A stretch of DNA of 64,000 nucleotides from Sphingobacteriaceae bacterium (GTDB lineage Bacteria > Bacteroidota > Bacteroidia > B-17B0 > Aurantibacillaceae). The position numbers and the translations under genes were made by a program. Every line of letters starts with the position of its first letter. Position 1 is the first letter of the stretch. The notes under the pieces were generated by a model. That model was not told the origin of the DNA. It ran no database searches and worked only from the letters and a program-made list of their open reading frames with translations. Location: contig NVQB01000001.1 in NCBI GenBank assembly GCA_002319075.1, forward strand, positions 3,038,001-3,102,000. Direction: 5' to 3'. This document shows positions 30,052-38,630 of the stretch, one piece after another.

Positions 30052-33000
30052 TTACTCCTTCACAAACTTTTTCACGTATAGTGTTTTAGTTGCATCTGTA
30101 AGACTGATGTAATATACTCCCGCAGCCAGTTCGCTTGCTCTTATTTTTGTTTCACCAGAACTGAGCTCTTGTTCTAAAACAATTTGCCCCAAGGTGTTTA
30201 TCAACTTCAAAGTCAAGTGGGATATCGAAGTACTGGAAATTACAAATTCATCCTGGAAAGGATTTGGAAAAACGCTTACATCTGAAGCATTCCCTTCCGC
30301 ATTGGCAATACCACTGCAATCTGAAACATTCTGAACAATGGACGCAGTTTGCGTACAACCACTCAGGTTAATTCCGGTAACAACATAAGTACTGGTAGTT
30401 ACTGGAGCTACAGCGTAATTTGCGCTCGCCGGACCTTGCTGCCAGTTATAGGTGTCGGCACCGCTGGCAGTCAGTAATACAAATTCGCCTGTGCAGGTTT
30501 GAGCCTGATCACTTGTAACGCTTATTACTGGGAGACTTACAACGCTTACCGAACTCACCACAAAAGATGTACTTGCACAACCAAACGAACTCGTTCCACT
30601 TACAGTGTAAGTGCTGTTCGACGAAGGGCTTATGTTAAAGCTTCCGCCGGTAACCGTGTAACTTCCGTTAGGCCCGGCACCGTTAGGGCTTATTACAAAG
30701 GTCTGTCCTGTGCAAACTGATCCGCTATTTACAGTAATGGTAGGCAGAGGGTTTACGTTCACACTGCTCACAACTGAATTGGAGTTACATCCCGGAACAT
30801 TCGATCCTACAAGAGTATAAGTTGTAAAACTCAAAGGTGAAACAACAAAGCTATTACCACTTACGGTATAGTTGGTGGCTCCAGTGGGAGTCAATGTAAA
30901 ACTCGAACCATAACAAACATTTCCACTGTTTACACTAATAACAGGCTTCTGGTAAACCGTTACAACGGCTACTACCGGCTGCTGCGAAACACAGCTGAAT
31001 TGATTTGAACCAATCACGGAATAGCTGGTAGTGGCAGAAGGCGATACGATATAATAGCCATTACTAAAAGTATAGCTCATGGCCCCGCTTGGATTCAGCG
31101 TAAACGACTCCCCGCTGCAGATGGAACCGCTACTTATAGAAATAGTTGGTGAAGGATTCACGGTTATTGTGGTAACCGCTGTGTTAGTCGAAGTACAGCC
31201 TTCTGCGCTCATTCCTGTCACAGAATAGTTGCTTGTTACAGAAGGTGAAATAACCGGTGAGCTACTGCTAAAACTATACGAAGAGGCTCCCGATGGAGTC
31301 AGAGTATAAGAGTCGCCGTTACAAATAATGCCGCTGCTCACCGTCACTGTTGGTCTTGCAAAAACAGTTACCGTGGCAAGCGCCGTATTGGAACTCACAC
31401 AGCCCAAAACACTACTGCCTGTTACCGAATAGCTGCTTGTAATAGTCGGCGATACTTGTGCTGAACCGCCGCTGATAGTGTAAGTGTTTGCACCTGTTGG
31501 TGAAAGTGAAAAGGATTGGCCGTTACAAATAGTACCACTGCTCACCGTAATACTTGGTTGCGCAAATACGGTTACCGTTATAGCTGGACTATTGGAACTT
31601 ATACAACCCAGGGCGCTCGATCCGCTAACCGTATACGTGGCAGTTTGGTTAGGACTAACCTGGGCCAAGCCAGAACTATAAGTATAGGTGCTGGCTCCAG
31701 ATGGAAGGATAGTAAAAGTACTGCCTGCGCAAAGTGTACCGCCATTTACACTAATAACCGGCGAAGGAGCCACACTGATGTTCGCGATCGCGGTCGACGT
31801 GCAACCTTCGGCATTGATGCCTGTAACCGTATAATTTGTGGTCGTATTCGGATTTACTACCGACGAATTTCCGCTGATAGAATAAGTTAAAGCGCCATTC
31901 GGAGCTATATCAAAATAATCTCCAGGACAAATAGTTCCATTGCTAACTGTAACAGTTGGACTTTGTGCATATACCACATCGAGCGTAAGATTTGGACTTG
32001 TACCACAGGAGTTGCTGGCGGAAATGCTCAGCGTTCCATTTTGATTTGGATTCACAGAAAAAATATTTGCCGAAATTGCAGTGTTGGTCCAAGCTGGCGG
32101 GAAAGTCCATGTATAAGCAGTTGCCGTTGCAATAGCAGCGATACTATATACGTGTTGGGCCAGGCTCGAGCATGCAAGTGTTGTGCCCATAATAGCCGTA
32201 GGAATCGCCGGAGCGCAATCATTAAATTTTACAAGAAAACCATCGTCCACCGCTGTTCCACCTATTGAAGTTTGAAAAGCACTACTGGTGGCAATCGCGG
32301 TTGCACTGCCGGTGGTAGCATGTGTTTCACCTGCCACATAATAACGGCCGGTAATATCTCCCGCACAGGCGAAGCCTACATCATCGCCTGTTCCACCATA
32401 ATAAGTGCTCCATTGCCTTTGACCAACGCCGTTGAATTTAGTAAAAAACGCATCTCTGTTTCCTGCATGGATATTTTGATGCGAGTTGGGACTGCTCATG
32501 ATAGAACTTGTGGAGGTGGTAGTTAAGCCTGAAAAGTATAAATTTCCGAGCGTATCATTAAAACACGAAAGCGCGATATCAAGTCCCGATCCGCCATAAT
32601 AAGTACCCCATTGTCTTACCCCCGAAGCATTAAACTTGGCAGCAAAGGCATCTGTAGTTGTTGTCGTGTTAACACTCTGATAGCTGTTGTTTGAAGCTAT
32701 ACTCGTGTCTCCTATACTGCTGCTTTGGCCAACTATAAATACATTGTTATTTTTATCAACCGAACAGGCGTAACCATAATCCTCACCGCTACCTCCGTAG
32801 TAAGTGCCCCACAAACGAGAACCATTTGCATCAAATTTCACAAGGAAAGCATCAGATGAACCGCCGCTGCCAGCCTGGTGAGACCCTGGCGAAGCAACAA
32901 CAGTTGCCTGGTTAAAGCTCCAGAAAAAAGTGCGGCCCGTCATATAAACATTGTTAAGAGTATCTGTTTTACATCCTGATCCTACATCATTGTAATTGCC

Positions 33001-34353
33001 GTAATAAGTGCCCCATTGTCTCACGCCCGATGCATCAAATTTTACAAGGAAAGCCGTAGTACTTCCTATCAAGCCCGTTTGAAAACCTCCGGAAGTAGCA
33101 ATATCAGAGCCGCTTGACGTTTGTCCTGACATGTAGATATTTCCGAGTTTATCTGTAGAACACGACAATCCGGTGTCAAAGCCGGTTCCCCCATAATACG
33201 TGCCCCATATACGCACTCCGGCGGAAGTGAATTTTACCAGGAAAGCATCGCCGTTGCTGGTAGTACTCGCGCTGTGAACGGTTTGGTGAGCCCCCGGCGT
33301 TGCAATAGATACCGTACCTGTAGACCATGTTTCTCCTGCCATGTAAATATTTCCTGAAGCATCAACGGTACACGCATGTCCGAAGTCGTCCGCGGCACCC
33401 CCGTAATAGGTAGACCATGTTCGGCTTCCCGCCCCGTTAAATTTTACCAGAAGCGCATCTCTGTAACTCGCCAAGGTTGTTTGATGCGCGCCAATGGTGG
33501 CCATACCGCTGCTTGCAGACTGTCCCACAGCGTAAACAACGTTTGCGCCATCTGTAACAACTCCTTCAAAATTATCTGTTCCACCTGCTCCATAATAGGT
33601 GCCCCACACTCTTGTAGGTGGATCTATTAAAAGGGGCAGCGAAGGATTGTAATTTTGAATACTAAAACTTAAAACATCATTGTCTATTTTCCACTTTGCT
33701 TTCAAAGCGATTCCATTCTGGTACACAAGTGGTGCGCCTTCCTGGATGGCTCCAAGCGGCGTTTTCAAAAGAAGACTGCCATCAGATTGAATTTCGATAT
33801 CCGCTCCTTTTATTTGTAATTTTATCTGTTGGTAATCGGTATTTGGCTTTACTACATAATCATATTTCAGCACACCGTTTTTATAATAATAATGCAGGTC
33901 AATATTCTTATAAATATTTTCAAGAGTTATATCCCCATAGCTCTGTACGTTTAAAACAGGGTCATTGCTGTAAGAGAGGTAATAATTGTTATATCCAACT
34001 AAAGGGAGCCCCTTTTTTACACTAACACCGCTGTTTGTACCAAGCCATTTCACATCCACACGATAAACCGTGCTGCTTGCGGGAGTACTGCGACTAAGTA
34101 AAGTCTTTGGATCAATCTGTTCTTTCCGGTTTTCCACCCGCGACAATTGATAACTAATGCCTTGCGCCCCAATGTGAAAATCCATGCGCCCGTCGAAGCC
34201 GCTAAATAAGATATCAGGACGCTGACTAAAATGCTGGTCATGAATCTGGCCCTTGTTTTCGGTAAAACCACGATTTTCATTTCCGGGTTTGGTTTCAATA
34301 GCAAAAAGACTTTGGCTGAGAACGAGCAGACTCGCTAAAATAGAGTTCTTCAT
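30052..34353 (-). CDS. SBBP beta-propeller / Ig-like repeat protein with T9SS type A sorting domain
   Basis: 1433 residues from ATG 34353 (MKNSILASLLVLSQSLFA, a signal peptide); ten more residues are open upstream. Domain order: an N-terminal domain common in front of SBBP repeats (FTENKGQIHDQ, about 25-245); seven or so beta-propeller repeats with the signature WGTYYGGxGxD and IYMAGxT (about 250-710); a PKD-like stretch; eight consecutive repeats of about 67 residues with two conserved cysteines each, pattern (S/T)SGxxCxGxxFxLxPxGAxxYTxS and GCxS (about 800-1330); and a type A sorting domain starting VFPNPFQDEFVI. It is a T9SS-secreted surface or released protein of unknown ligand. It is convergent with PorP/SprF. 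The repeats are slightly diverged at DNA level, not an assembly copy artefact by eye. Confidence 0.9.
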   Translation of the reverse strand: MKNSILASLLVLSQSLFAIETKPGNENRGFTENKGQIHDQHFSQRPDILFSGFDGRMDFHIGAQGISYQLSRVENRKEQIDPKTLLSRSTPASSTVYRVDVKWLGTNSGVSVKKGLPLVGYNNYYLSYSNDPVLNVQSYGDITLENIYKNIDLHYYYKNGVLKYDYVVKPNTDYQQIKLQIKGADIEIQSDGSLLLKTPLGAIQEGAPLVYQNGIALKAKWKIDNDVLSFSIQNYNPSLPLLIDPPTRVWGTYYGAGGTDNFEGVVTDGANVVYAVGQSASSGMATIGAHQTTLASYRDALLVKFNGAGSRTWSTYYGGAADDFGHACTVDASGNIYMAGETWSTGTVSIATPGAHQTVHSASTTSNGDAFLVKFTSAGVRIWGTYYGGTGFDTGLSCSTDKLGNIYMSGQTSSGSDIATSGGFQTGLIGSTTAFLVKFDASGVRQWGTYYGNYNDVGSGCKTDTLNNVYMTGRTFFWSFNQATVVASPGSHQAGSGGSSDAFLVKFDANGSRLWGTYYGGSGEDYGYACSVDKNNNVFIVGQSSSIGDTSIASNNSYQSVNTTTTTDAFAAKFNASGVRQWGTYYGGSGLDIALSCFNDTLGNLYFSGLTTTSTSSIMSSPNSHQNIHAGNRDAFFTKFNGVGQRQWSTYYGGTGDDVGFACAGDITGRYYVAGETHATTGSATAIATSSAFQTSIGGTAVDDGFLVKFNDCAPAIPTAIMGTTLACSSLAQHVYSIAAIATATAYTWTFPPAWTNTAISANIFSVNPNQNGTLSISASNSCGTSPNLTLDVVYAQSPTVTVSNGTICPGDYFDIAPNGALTYSISGNSSVVNPNTTTNYTVTGINAEGCTSTAIANISVAPSPVISVNGGTLCAGSTFTILPSGASTYTYSSGLAQVSPNQTATYTVSGSSALGCISSNSPAITVTVFAQPSITVSSGTICNGQSFSLSPTGANTYTISGGSAQVSPTITSSYSVTGSSVLGCVSSNTALATVTVFARPTVTVSSGIICNGDSYTLTPSGASSYSFSSSSPVISPSVTSNYSVTGMSAEGCTSTNTAVTTITVNPSPTISISSGSICSGESFTLNPSGAMSYTFSNGYYIVSPSATTSYSVIGSNQFSCVSQQPVVAVVTVYQKPVISVNSGNVCYGSSFTLTPTGATNYTVSGNSFVVSPLSFTTYTLVGSNVPGCNSNSVVSSVNVNPLPTITVNSGSVCTGQTFVISPNGAGPNGSYTVTGGSFNISPSSNSTYTVSGTSSFGCASTSFVVSSVSVVSLPVISVTSDQAQTCTGEFVLLTASGADTYNWQQGPASANYAVAPVTTSTYVVTGINLSGCTQTASIVQNVSDCSGIANAEGNASDVSVFPNPFQDEFVISSTSISHLTLKLINTLGQIVLEQELSSGETKIRASELAAGVYYISLTDATKTLYVKKFVKE

Positions 34354-34759
34354 AGAGTTGGGAATACCAGATAAAAATAACAAATTCCACCCTCTCTTTT
34401 TCCACTAAGAATCAACAATCCTTTGTCAGTAATACAACCGTAGTGGCTTTAGCACAGGAAGATGCCATACAACTGCTTTAAAGAGGACTAAGAAAAGTTG
34501 AGGGCCGGAAAAAGATATTTCAGGCTAAGTCATTAAAAGCTTAGCGCAGCAGCTTGACGTAATTAAAATGAAAGCAATAAAAGCCGCTAAAGATCAGATG
34601 AATAATGAACCTCAACCATAGACTCATTTAGGTACAGCCGTTCAAATAAACCAAGTTATACAAATCTTTCAGATTATCCAATGCCGCTTTTTCAAAAAAA
34701 ATGCTTTTGTTAGTGGTAATTAAACAAAGCGATTAACACTAAATAGTGCCTTAAAAATT
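34354..34759. other. intergenic region, divergent promoters, no gene seen
   Basis: 406 bases between the divergent SBBP-type gene and the Crp/Fnr gene. I see no RNA gene or repeat. A 17-codon frame (MKAIKAAKDQMNNEPQP) at about 34568 reads protein-like but is too short to support. No copy of the Crp/Fnr palindrome found at 35467 and 38512 occurs here, so autoregulation by that site is not indicated. Confidence 0.5.
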
Positions 34760-35401
34760 ATGTTTTCAGTCATTAAAAAAACCTTTGCCAAACGCACCAC
34801 TATTTCAGAGAAAGATGTAAAAAAAATTCTTTCTGCGCTTGAGGTGCGCCTGGTAAAACGCAAAAAGAACATACTTGATGCAGGTGATGAACCAGACTAC
34901 ATGTTTTTTTTGAACAAGGGTTTATTTCGTGGTTACATCTACGATGATCAGGGCGATGAACAAACTACCGATCTGATCTCGGAAGGCAATTGGTTTGGCG
35001 ACCTGAAAGCTTTTACAACGCAGAAAAAAGCAACTTTGTATCTGGAAGCACTCGAAGATAGTCAGGTGTTTTTACTAAGCAGGAAAGATATCTATCGCTT
35101 TTACGATGAAATTCCAATGTTCGAACGCTCGGTAAAACAAACTATGGAAAGCTATTATGTTAAGGCAATTGACAGGGCAAGAAAAATAAATTACGCCGGG
35201 CTGCATGCGCAAGACCGTTATAAAGAATTTGTGATGAAATGTCCTACACTCGAAAAACGCGTACCGGCCCTTTACCTCGCCTCTTATCTTGGAATTAAAC
35301 CTGAGACATTGAGCCGTTTACGACATCCGCACGAAAAAACGCAGGAATCTGCCTTAAATCATGAAAAAAAATTGAATGATGATCTAAAAAAGCAGGCATA
35401 A
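34760..35401 (+). CDS. Crp/Fnr-family transcriptional regulator
   Basis: 213 residues. The N-terminal half (about 15-130) is a cyclic-nucleotide-binding-type beta roll with ILDAGDEPDYMFFLNKGLFR and WFGDLKAF; the C-terminal half has a helix-turn-helix, PALYLASYLGIKPETLSRLR, as in Crp-like proteins. Only one cysteine is present (in KCPTLEK), so an FNR-style iron-sulfur cluster is excluded. The usual cAMP-pocket residues (RxS after the GE loop) are not evident either, so the ligand is unknown, as for most Bacteroidota members. Downstream are two promoters with perfect TTGAY-AAAT-RTCAA palindromes (35467-35480 and 38512-38525), the type of site such proteins bind; this protein is the natural candidate. 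Confidence 0.9.
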   Translation: MFSVIKKTFAKRTTISEKDVKKILSALEVRLVKRKKNILDAGDEPDYMFFLNKGLFRGYIYDDQGDEQTTDLISEGNWFGDLKAFTTQKKATLYLEALEDSQVFLLSRKDIYRFYDEIPMFERSVKQTMESYYVKAIDRARKINYAGLHAQDRYKEFVMKCPTLEKRVPALYLASYLGIKPETLSRLRHPHEKTQESALNHEKKLNDDLKKQA

Positions 35402-35466
35402 TGTGCTGGATGCGCTCTGTTAAGGCGATTCAACGGGTTTAACCTCTTAGTAAATTAAAAATTGAC

Positions 35467-35533
35467 TTGATAAATATCAAGAACTTAAGTGCGATTAATC
35501 AATCAATTTATTGCCTTCGGGCTTTTATATTTG
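35467..35533 (+). promoter_or_regulatory. Crp/Fnr-type operator and -7 promoter element of the TonB receptor gene
   Basis: TTGATAAATATCAA at 35467-35480 matches the Fnr consensus TTGATnnnnATCAA exactly. A degenerate second site lies 22 bases further on (half-site ATCAA at 35498-35502), then TATATTTG at 35526-35533 fits TAnnTTTG. With a start near 35537 the sites centre at about -63.5 and -41.5. The usual -33 TTTG is missing, as expected if an activator is needed. Spacing is identical to the promoter at 38512. Confidence 0.75.
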
Positions 35534-35570
35534 AAACCACACACTGCAAACGGACCATCTTTAAACCTTT

Positions 35571-38399
35571 ATGAAAAAAAAATCTACCCTTAACTTTTTC
35601 ATCATAATTCTTTTTCTTGTTTGTGCACAGCAGTTCAAGGCTCAGGAAGTTACGGGAATTTTAAAAGATGCAAAAACAAATGAACCTGTTATTGGCGCTG
35701 TAATTGTTATCAAAGGAACCACGCAGGGAACCACCTCTGATCTGGAAGGTAAATTTTCTCTTATAGCACCTACGCTTCCTTTTACTTTAGCCATTACAAA
35801 CATCGGTTACATGACGCTGGAATATCCGGTGACCTCCCTCAACAAACCTTTGAATATAAAATTAAAATCGGATGAGGTTAACCTGGAGGAGGTGAGTGTT
35901 GTGGCACGCGGACTCACCGAAAAACAAAAAGAATCGCCTTTAACGGTGGAAGCGCTCGACGCCAATGCCATCAAAGCAACTTCTGCCGCCAATTTTTATG
36001 AAGGACTGGGCCAATTAAAAGGCGTGGATCTTACTGCAGCCAGTATAGGTTTTCGCATTATTAATACACGCGGCTTTAATAGTACTTCGCCCGTTCGCTC
36101 TTTGCAAATCATCGATGCGGTAGACAATCAATCACCAGGCTTAAATTTTTCGTTAGGAAATTTTTTAGGGGCATCAGAACTCGACGTACAGAAAGCGGAG
36201 ATCATTGTGGGTGCCAGTTCGGCTTATTACGGCCCTAACGCCTTTAATGGCGTAATCAGTATGGTCACCAAAAGTCCCTTTATTAAGCCCGGCATAAGCG
36301 CTTCCATAAAAGTGGGAGAAAGGAATTTGTTAGAAACTGCTATTCGTTACGCGGAAGTTTTTAAAAATAAAAAAGGAGTTGAAAAATTCGCTTTCAAATT
36401 CAACGTTTTTTATATGCAGGCTCACGATTGGGAAGCAACAAATTTAGATCCTATAACAGGTTCGGTAGATGGCAAAAATAATTGGGGTGGATATAATGCA
36501 GTAAACAGGTACGGTGACGAGATTGTTTACCGCGCTGTCTCTTCGGGTCAGCAAATTAATTATCCAGGCTTGAGAAATTTTTACAGAACAGGTTATGAAG
36601 AAAAAGACCTGGTAAACTACGATACTAAGAACATAAAGTTAGGCGCTGCTCTACATTATAAACTTAAGCCGGAAACAGAACTCATCTATGCCTTTAATTT
36701 TGGAACCGGTACAACGGTGTATCAGGGTGATAACCGTTATAGCCTCAAAGACATCTTATTTTTTCAGAATCGCATAGAATTAAAAAAGGCAGACAAATAT
36801 TTTATTCGCGCTTATTCTACAAACGAAGACGCGGGTAATTCTTACGATGCGGTTACTACTGCTATCCTGCTTCAGAACCGCTCACGAAGCAACGCCGAAT
36901 GGGGCGACAAAGCCTACCGGAATTATTACGCGTCCAATATCGTCTCCCAGGTAAAGGCACTTCCTGGTTTTCCTAAAATAGGTCCCTTTATTAGTCCGGG
37001 CAATCCAAACAATTATTATTATGATTATGCTGCAGCCGATGCGGTGATGGAGGCAAACTCTGATCTGATGCAGCAATGGCACAACCAGGCCAGGGCAAGT
37101 GCTGATAACGGCAGCGGTAGCCCATACCTTGTTCCCGGAACTCCTGAATACAAAGAAGCATTTAACGATATTACTTCAAAACCCCTGGGGCAGGGCGGTT
37201 CAAGACTCATAGATAAGTCCGGACTTTATCACATACATGGTGAATACAAGTTTACGCCCACGTTCATGAACATCACCACCGGCGCTAACTTCCGTTTATA
37301 CACTCCAAAATCGCAGGGAACTATTTTTAGCGACACGGGCAATGTAGTCATCACTACCTACGAGTATGGCTTCTACGCGGGACTTGAGAAAAAAGTAATG
37401 CAGGACAAACTAAAATTGAACCTCACGGGAAGAGTTGACAAGAACAAAAACTTTGATTTTATAGTCTCACCTGCAGCTTCAGGAGTTTACACGTTCAACA
37501 AAAATAATATCTTACGTCTCTCCCTATCGGCCGGCATTCGTAATCCAACTTTACAGGATCAGTACCTTTATTACAGTGTAGGTAACGCTATCCTCCTCGG
37601 AAATTTGAATGGCTACGATTCTTTGGTGACCATTCCATCCATACAGGATTATTATAGCAATGTAACAGTGGATAGAAACAAACTTTCCTATTTTAATGTT
37701 GCTAAAATAAAACCGGAGAAAGTAAAGTCTATAGAGCTTGGATATAGAACGACTATTTTTGACCGCATATTTATTGATGGAAGCATTTACTACAGTTTCT
37801 ACCAGGATTTTTTGGGTTACCAGGTTGGTGGCGATGTTAAATTTAATCCGGGAAACACTAACGAAATTTCAAGCATCCAGGTATACAGGATCGCTGCCAA
37901 TGCCACGAACATTGTTACTACGCAGGGTCTGTCCATTGGAGCGACTTATTATTTCAAAAAATATTTTTCTTTTTCAGGAAATTACAGCTACAACGAATTA
38001 AATAAAAAAGGAACCGACGATCCCATCATCCCTGCTTTTAATACGCCAAAGAATAAATTTAATATCGGTATTAGTGGGCGCGAAATAAAAGCAAGGATCC
38101 GGACTTCTTCAAAAGGCAAAGAAGAGCCTAAATATATTTCGCTTGAAGATTTTGGATTCAGCATCAATTATAAATGGGTGGAAGCTTATGATTTTACAGG
38201 TTCACCGCAGTTTTCGGGTTATGTTCCTACCTACGACATGCTCGATGCGCAGATCAGCAAATACGTTCCTAAAATTAAATGCACCTTTAAATTAGGAGCC
38301 TCTAATCTTTTAAATAACCAGAAGTTCCAGGTTTACGGTGGTCCGAAAATTGGAAGAATGGCCTATTTTTCTGTTTTGCTTGAACTCGACAGAAAATAG
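35571..38399 (+). CDS. TonB-dependent outer-membrane receptor with carboxypeptidase-regulatory-like domain
   Basis: 942 residues. Signal peptide ends QQFKAQ. Residues about 25-105 are the N-terminal CarboxypepD_reg-like domain (GILKDAKTNEPVIGAVIVIK), residues about 115-240 the plug (SPLTVEALDANAIKAT, LQIIDAVDNQSPG, ASSAYYGPNAFNGVISM), the rest a 22-strand-type beta-barrel with aromatic girdles, ending KFQVYGGPKIGRMAYFSVLL. Role: TonB-driven uptake of a large or scarce compound across the outer membrane; the substrate is not readable, and no susD-type gene follows, so it is not a classic Sus pair. Its promoter holds a Crp/Fnr palindrome shared with the next gene, 232 bases downstream, suggesting both serve one nutritional task. 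Confidence 0.93.
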   Translation: MKKKSTLNFFIIILFLVCAQQFKAQEVTGILKDAKTNEPVIGAVIVIKGTTQGTTSDLEGKFSLIAPTLPFTLAITNIGYMTLEYPVTSLNKPLNIKLKSDEVNLEEVSVVARGLTEKQKESPLTVEALDANAIKATSAANFYEGLGQLKGVDLTAASIGFRIINTRGFNSTSPVRSLQIIDAVDNQSPGLNFSLGNFLGASELDVQKAEIIVGASSAYYGPNAFNGVISMVTKSPFIKPGISASIKVGERNLLETAIRYAEVFKNKKGVEKFAFKFNVFYMQAHDWEATNLDPITGSVDGKNNWGGYNAVNRYGDEIVYRAVSSGQQINYPGLRNFYRTGYEEKDLVNYDTKNIKLGAALHYKLKPETELIYAFNFGTGTTVYQGDNRYSLKDILFFQNRIELKKADKYFIRAYSTNEDAGNSYDAVTTAILLQNRSRSNAEWGDKAYRNYYASNIVSQVKALPGFPKIGPFISPGNPNNYYYDYAAADAVMEANSDLMQQWHNQARASADNGSGSPYLVPGTPEYKEAFNDITSKPLGQGGSRLIDKSGLYHIHGEYKFTPTFMNITTGANFRLYTPKSQGTIFSDTGNVVITTYEYGFYAGLEKKVMQDKLKLNLTGRVDKNKNFDFIVSPAASGVYTFNKNNILRLSLSAGIRNPTLQDQYLYYSVGNAILLGNLNGYDSLVTIPSIQDYYSNVTVDRNKLSYFNVAKIKPEKVKSIELGYRTTIFDRIFIDGSIYYSFYQDFLGYQVGGDVKFNPGNTNEISSIQVYRIAANATNIVTTQGLSIGATYYFKKYFSFSGNYSYNELNKKGTDDPIIPAFNTPKNKFNIGISGREIKARIRTSSKGKEEPKYISLEDFGFSINYKWVEAYDFTGSPQFSGYVPTYDMLDAQISKYVPKIKCTFKLGASNLLNNQKFQVYGGPKIGRMAYFSVLLELDRK

Positions 38400-38511
38400 T
38401 TTTTTTCCATTTTAAAATTAATTTTTTTATCCGCCTGACGGAGAAAATCGAAAATACTCAACAAGAGAAGTACTTACAGCTTGTTTTGCTTAAAAAAGGG
38501 GAATGCCATTA

Positions 38512-38578
38512 TTGACAAATGTCAATAAGCAGACTGGTATTTGTCAATCAATTTATTCTCTGTTGTGAATTACATTTG
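38512..38578 (+). promoter_or_regulatory. Crp/Fnr-type operator and -7 promoter element of the esterase gene
   Basis: TTGACAAATGTCAA at 38512-38525 is a perfect palindrome of TTGAC halves around AAAT. TCAATCAATTTATT occurs 32 bases from the box start and TACATTTG (TAnnTTTG) at 38571-38578, 59 bases from the box start; both distances equal those at 35467. The half-site change T to C is matched on both arms and in the proximal half-site (GTCAA for ATCAA). Confidence 0.75.
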
Positions 38579-38630
38579 AAAAAAGCAAGTACTCACTCAG
38601 TTGCGTTATAAACCATCTAAACATAAAACC

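Noticed and set aside
31484-32526. Several plus-strand frames rich in Arg, Thr and Cys
   Set aside because: They are antisense to the repeat region of the T9SS cargo and mirror its repeat structure.
34568-34621. Short frame MKAIKAAKDQMNNEPQP
   Set aside because: Only 17 codons, no promoter or terminator; kept as non-coding.
34760-35401. Oxygen-sensing FNR with an iron-sulfur cluster
   Set aside because: Only one cysteine is present, so a four-cysteine cluster is impossible even though the operators look Fnr-like.
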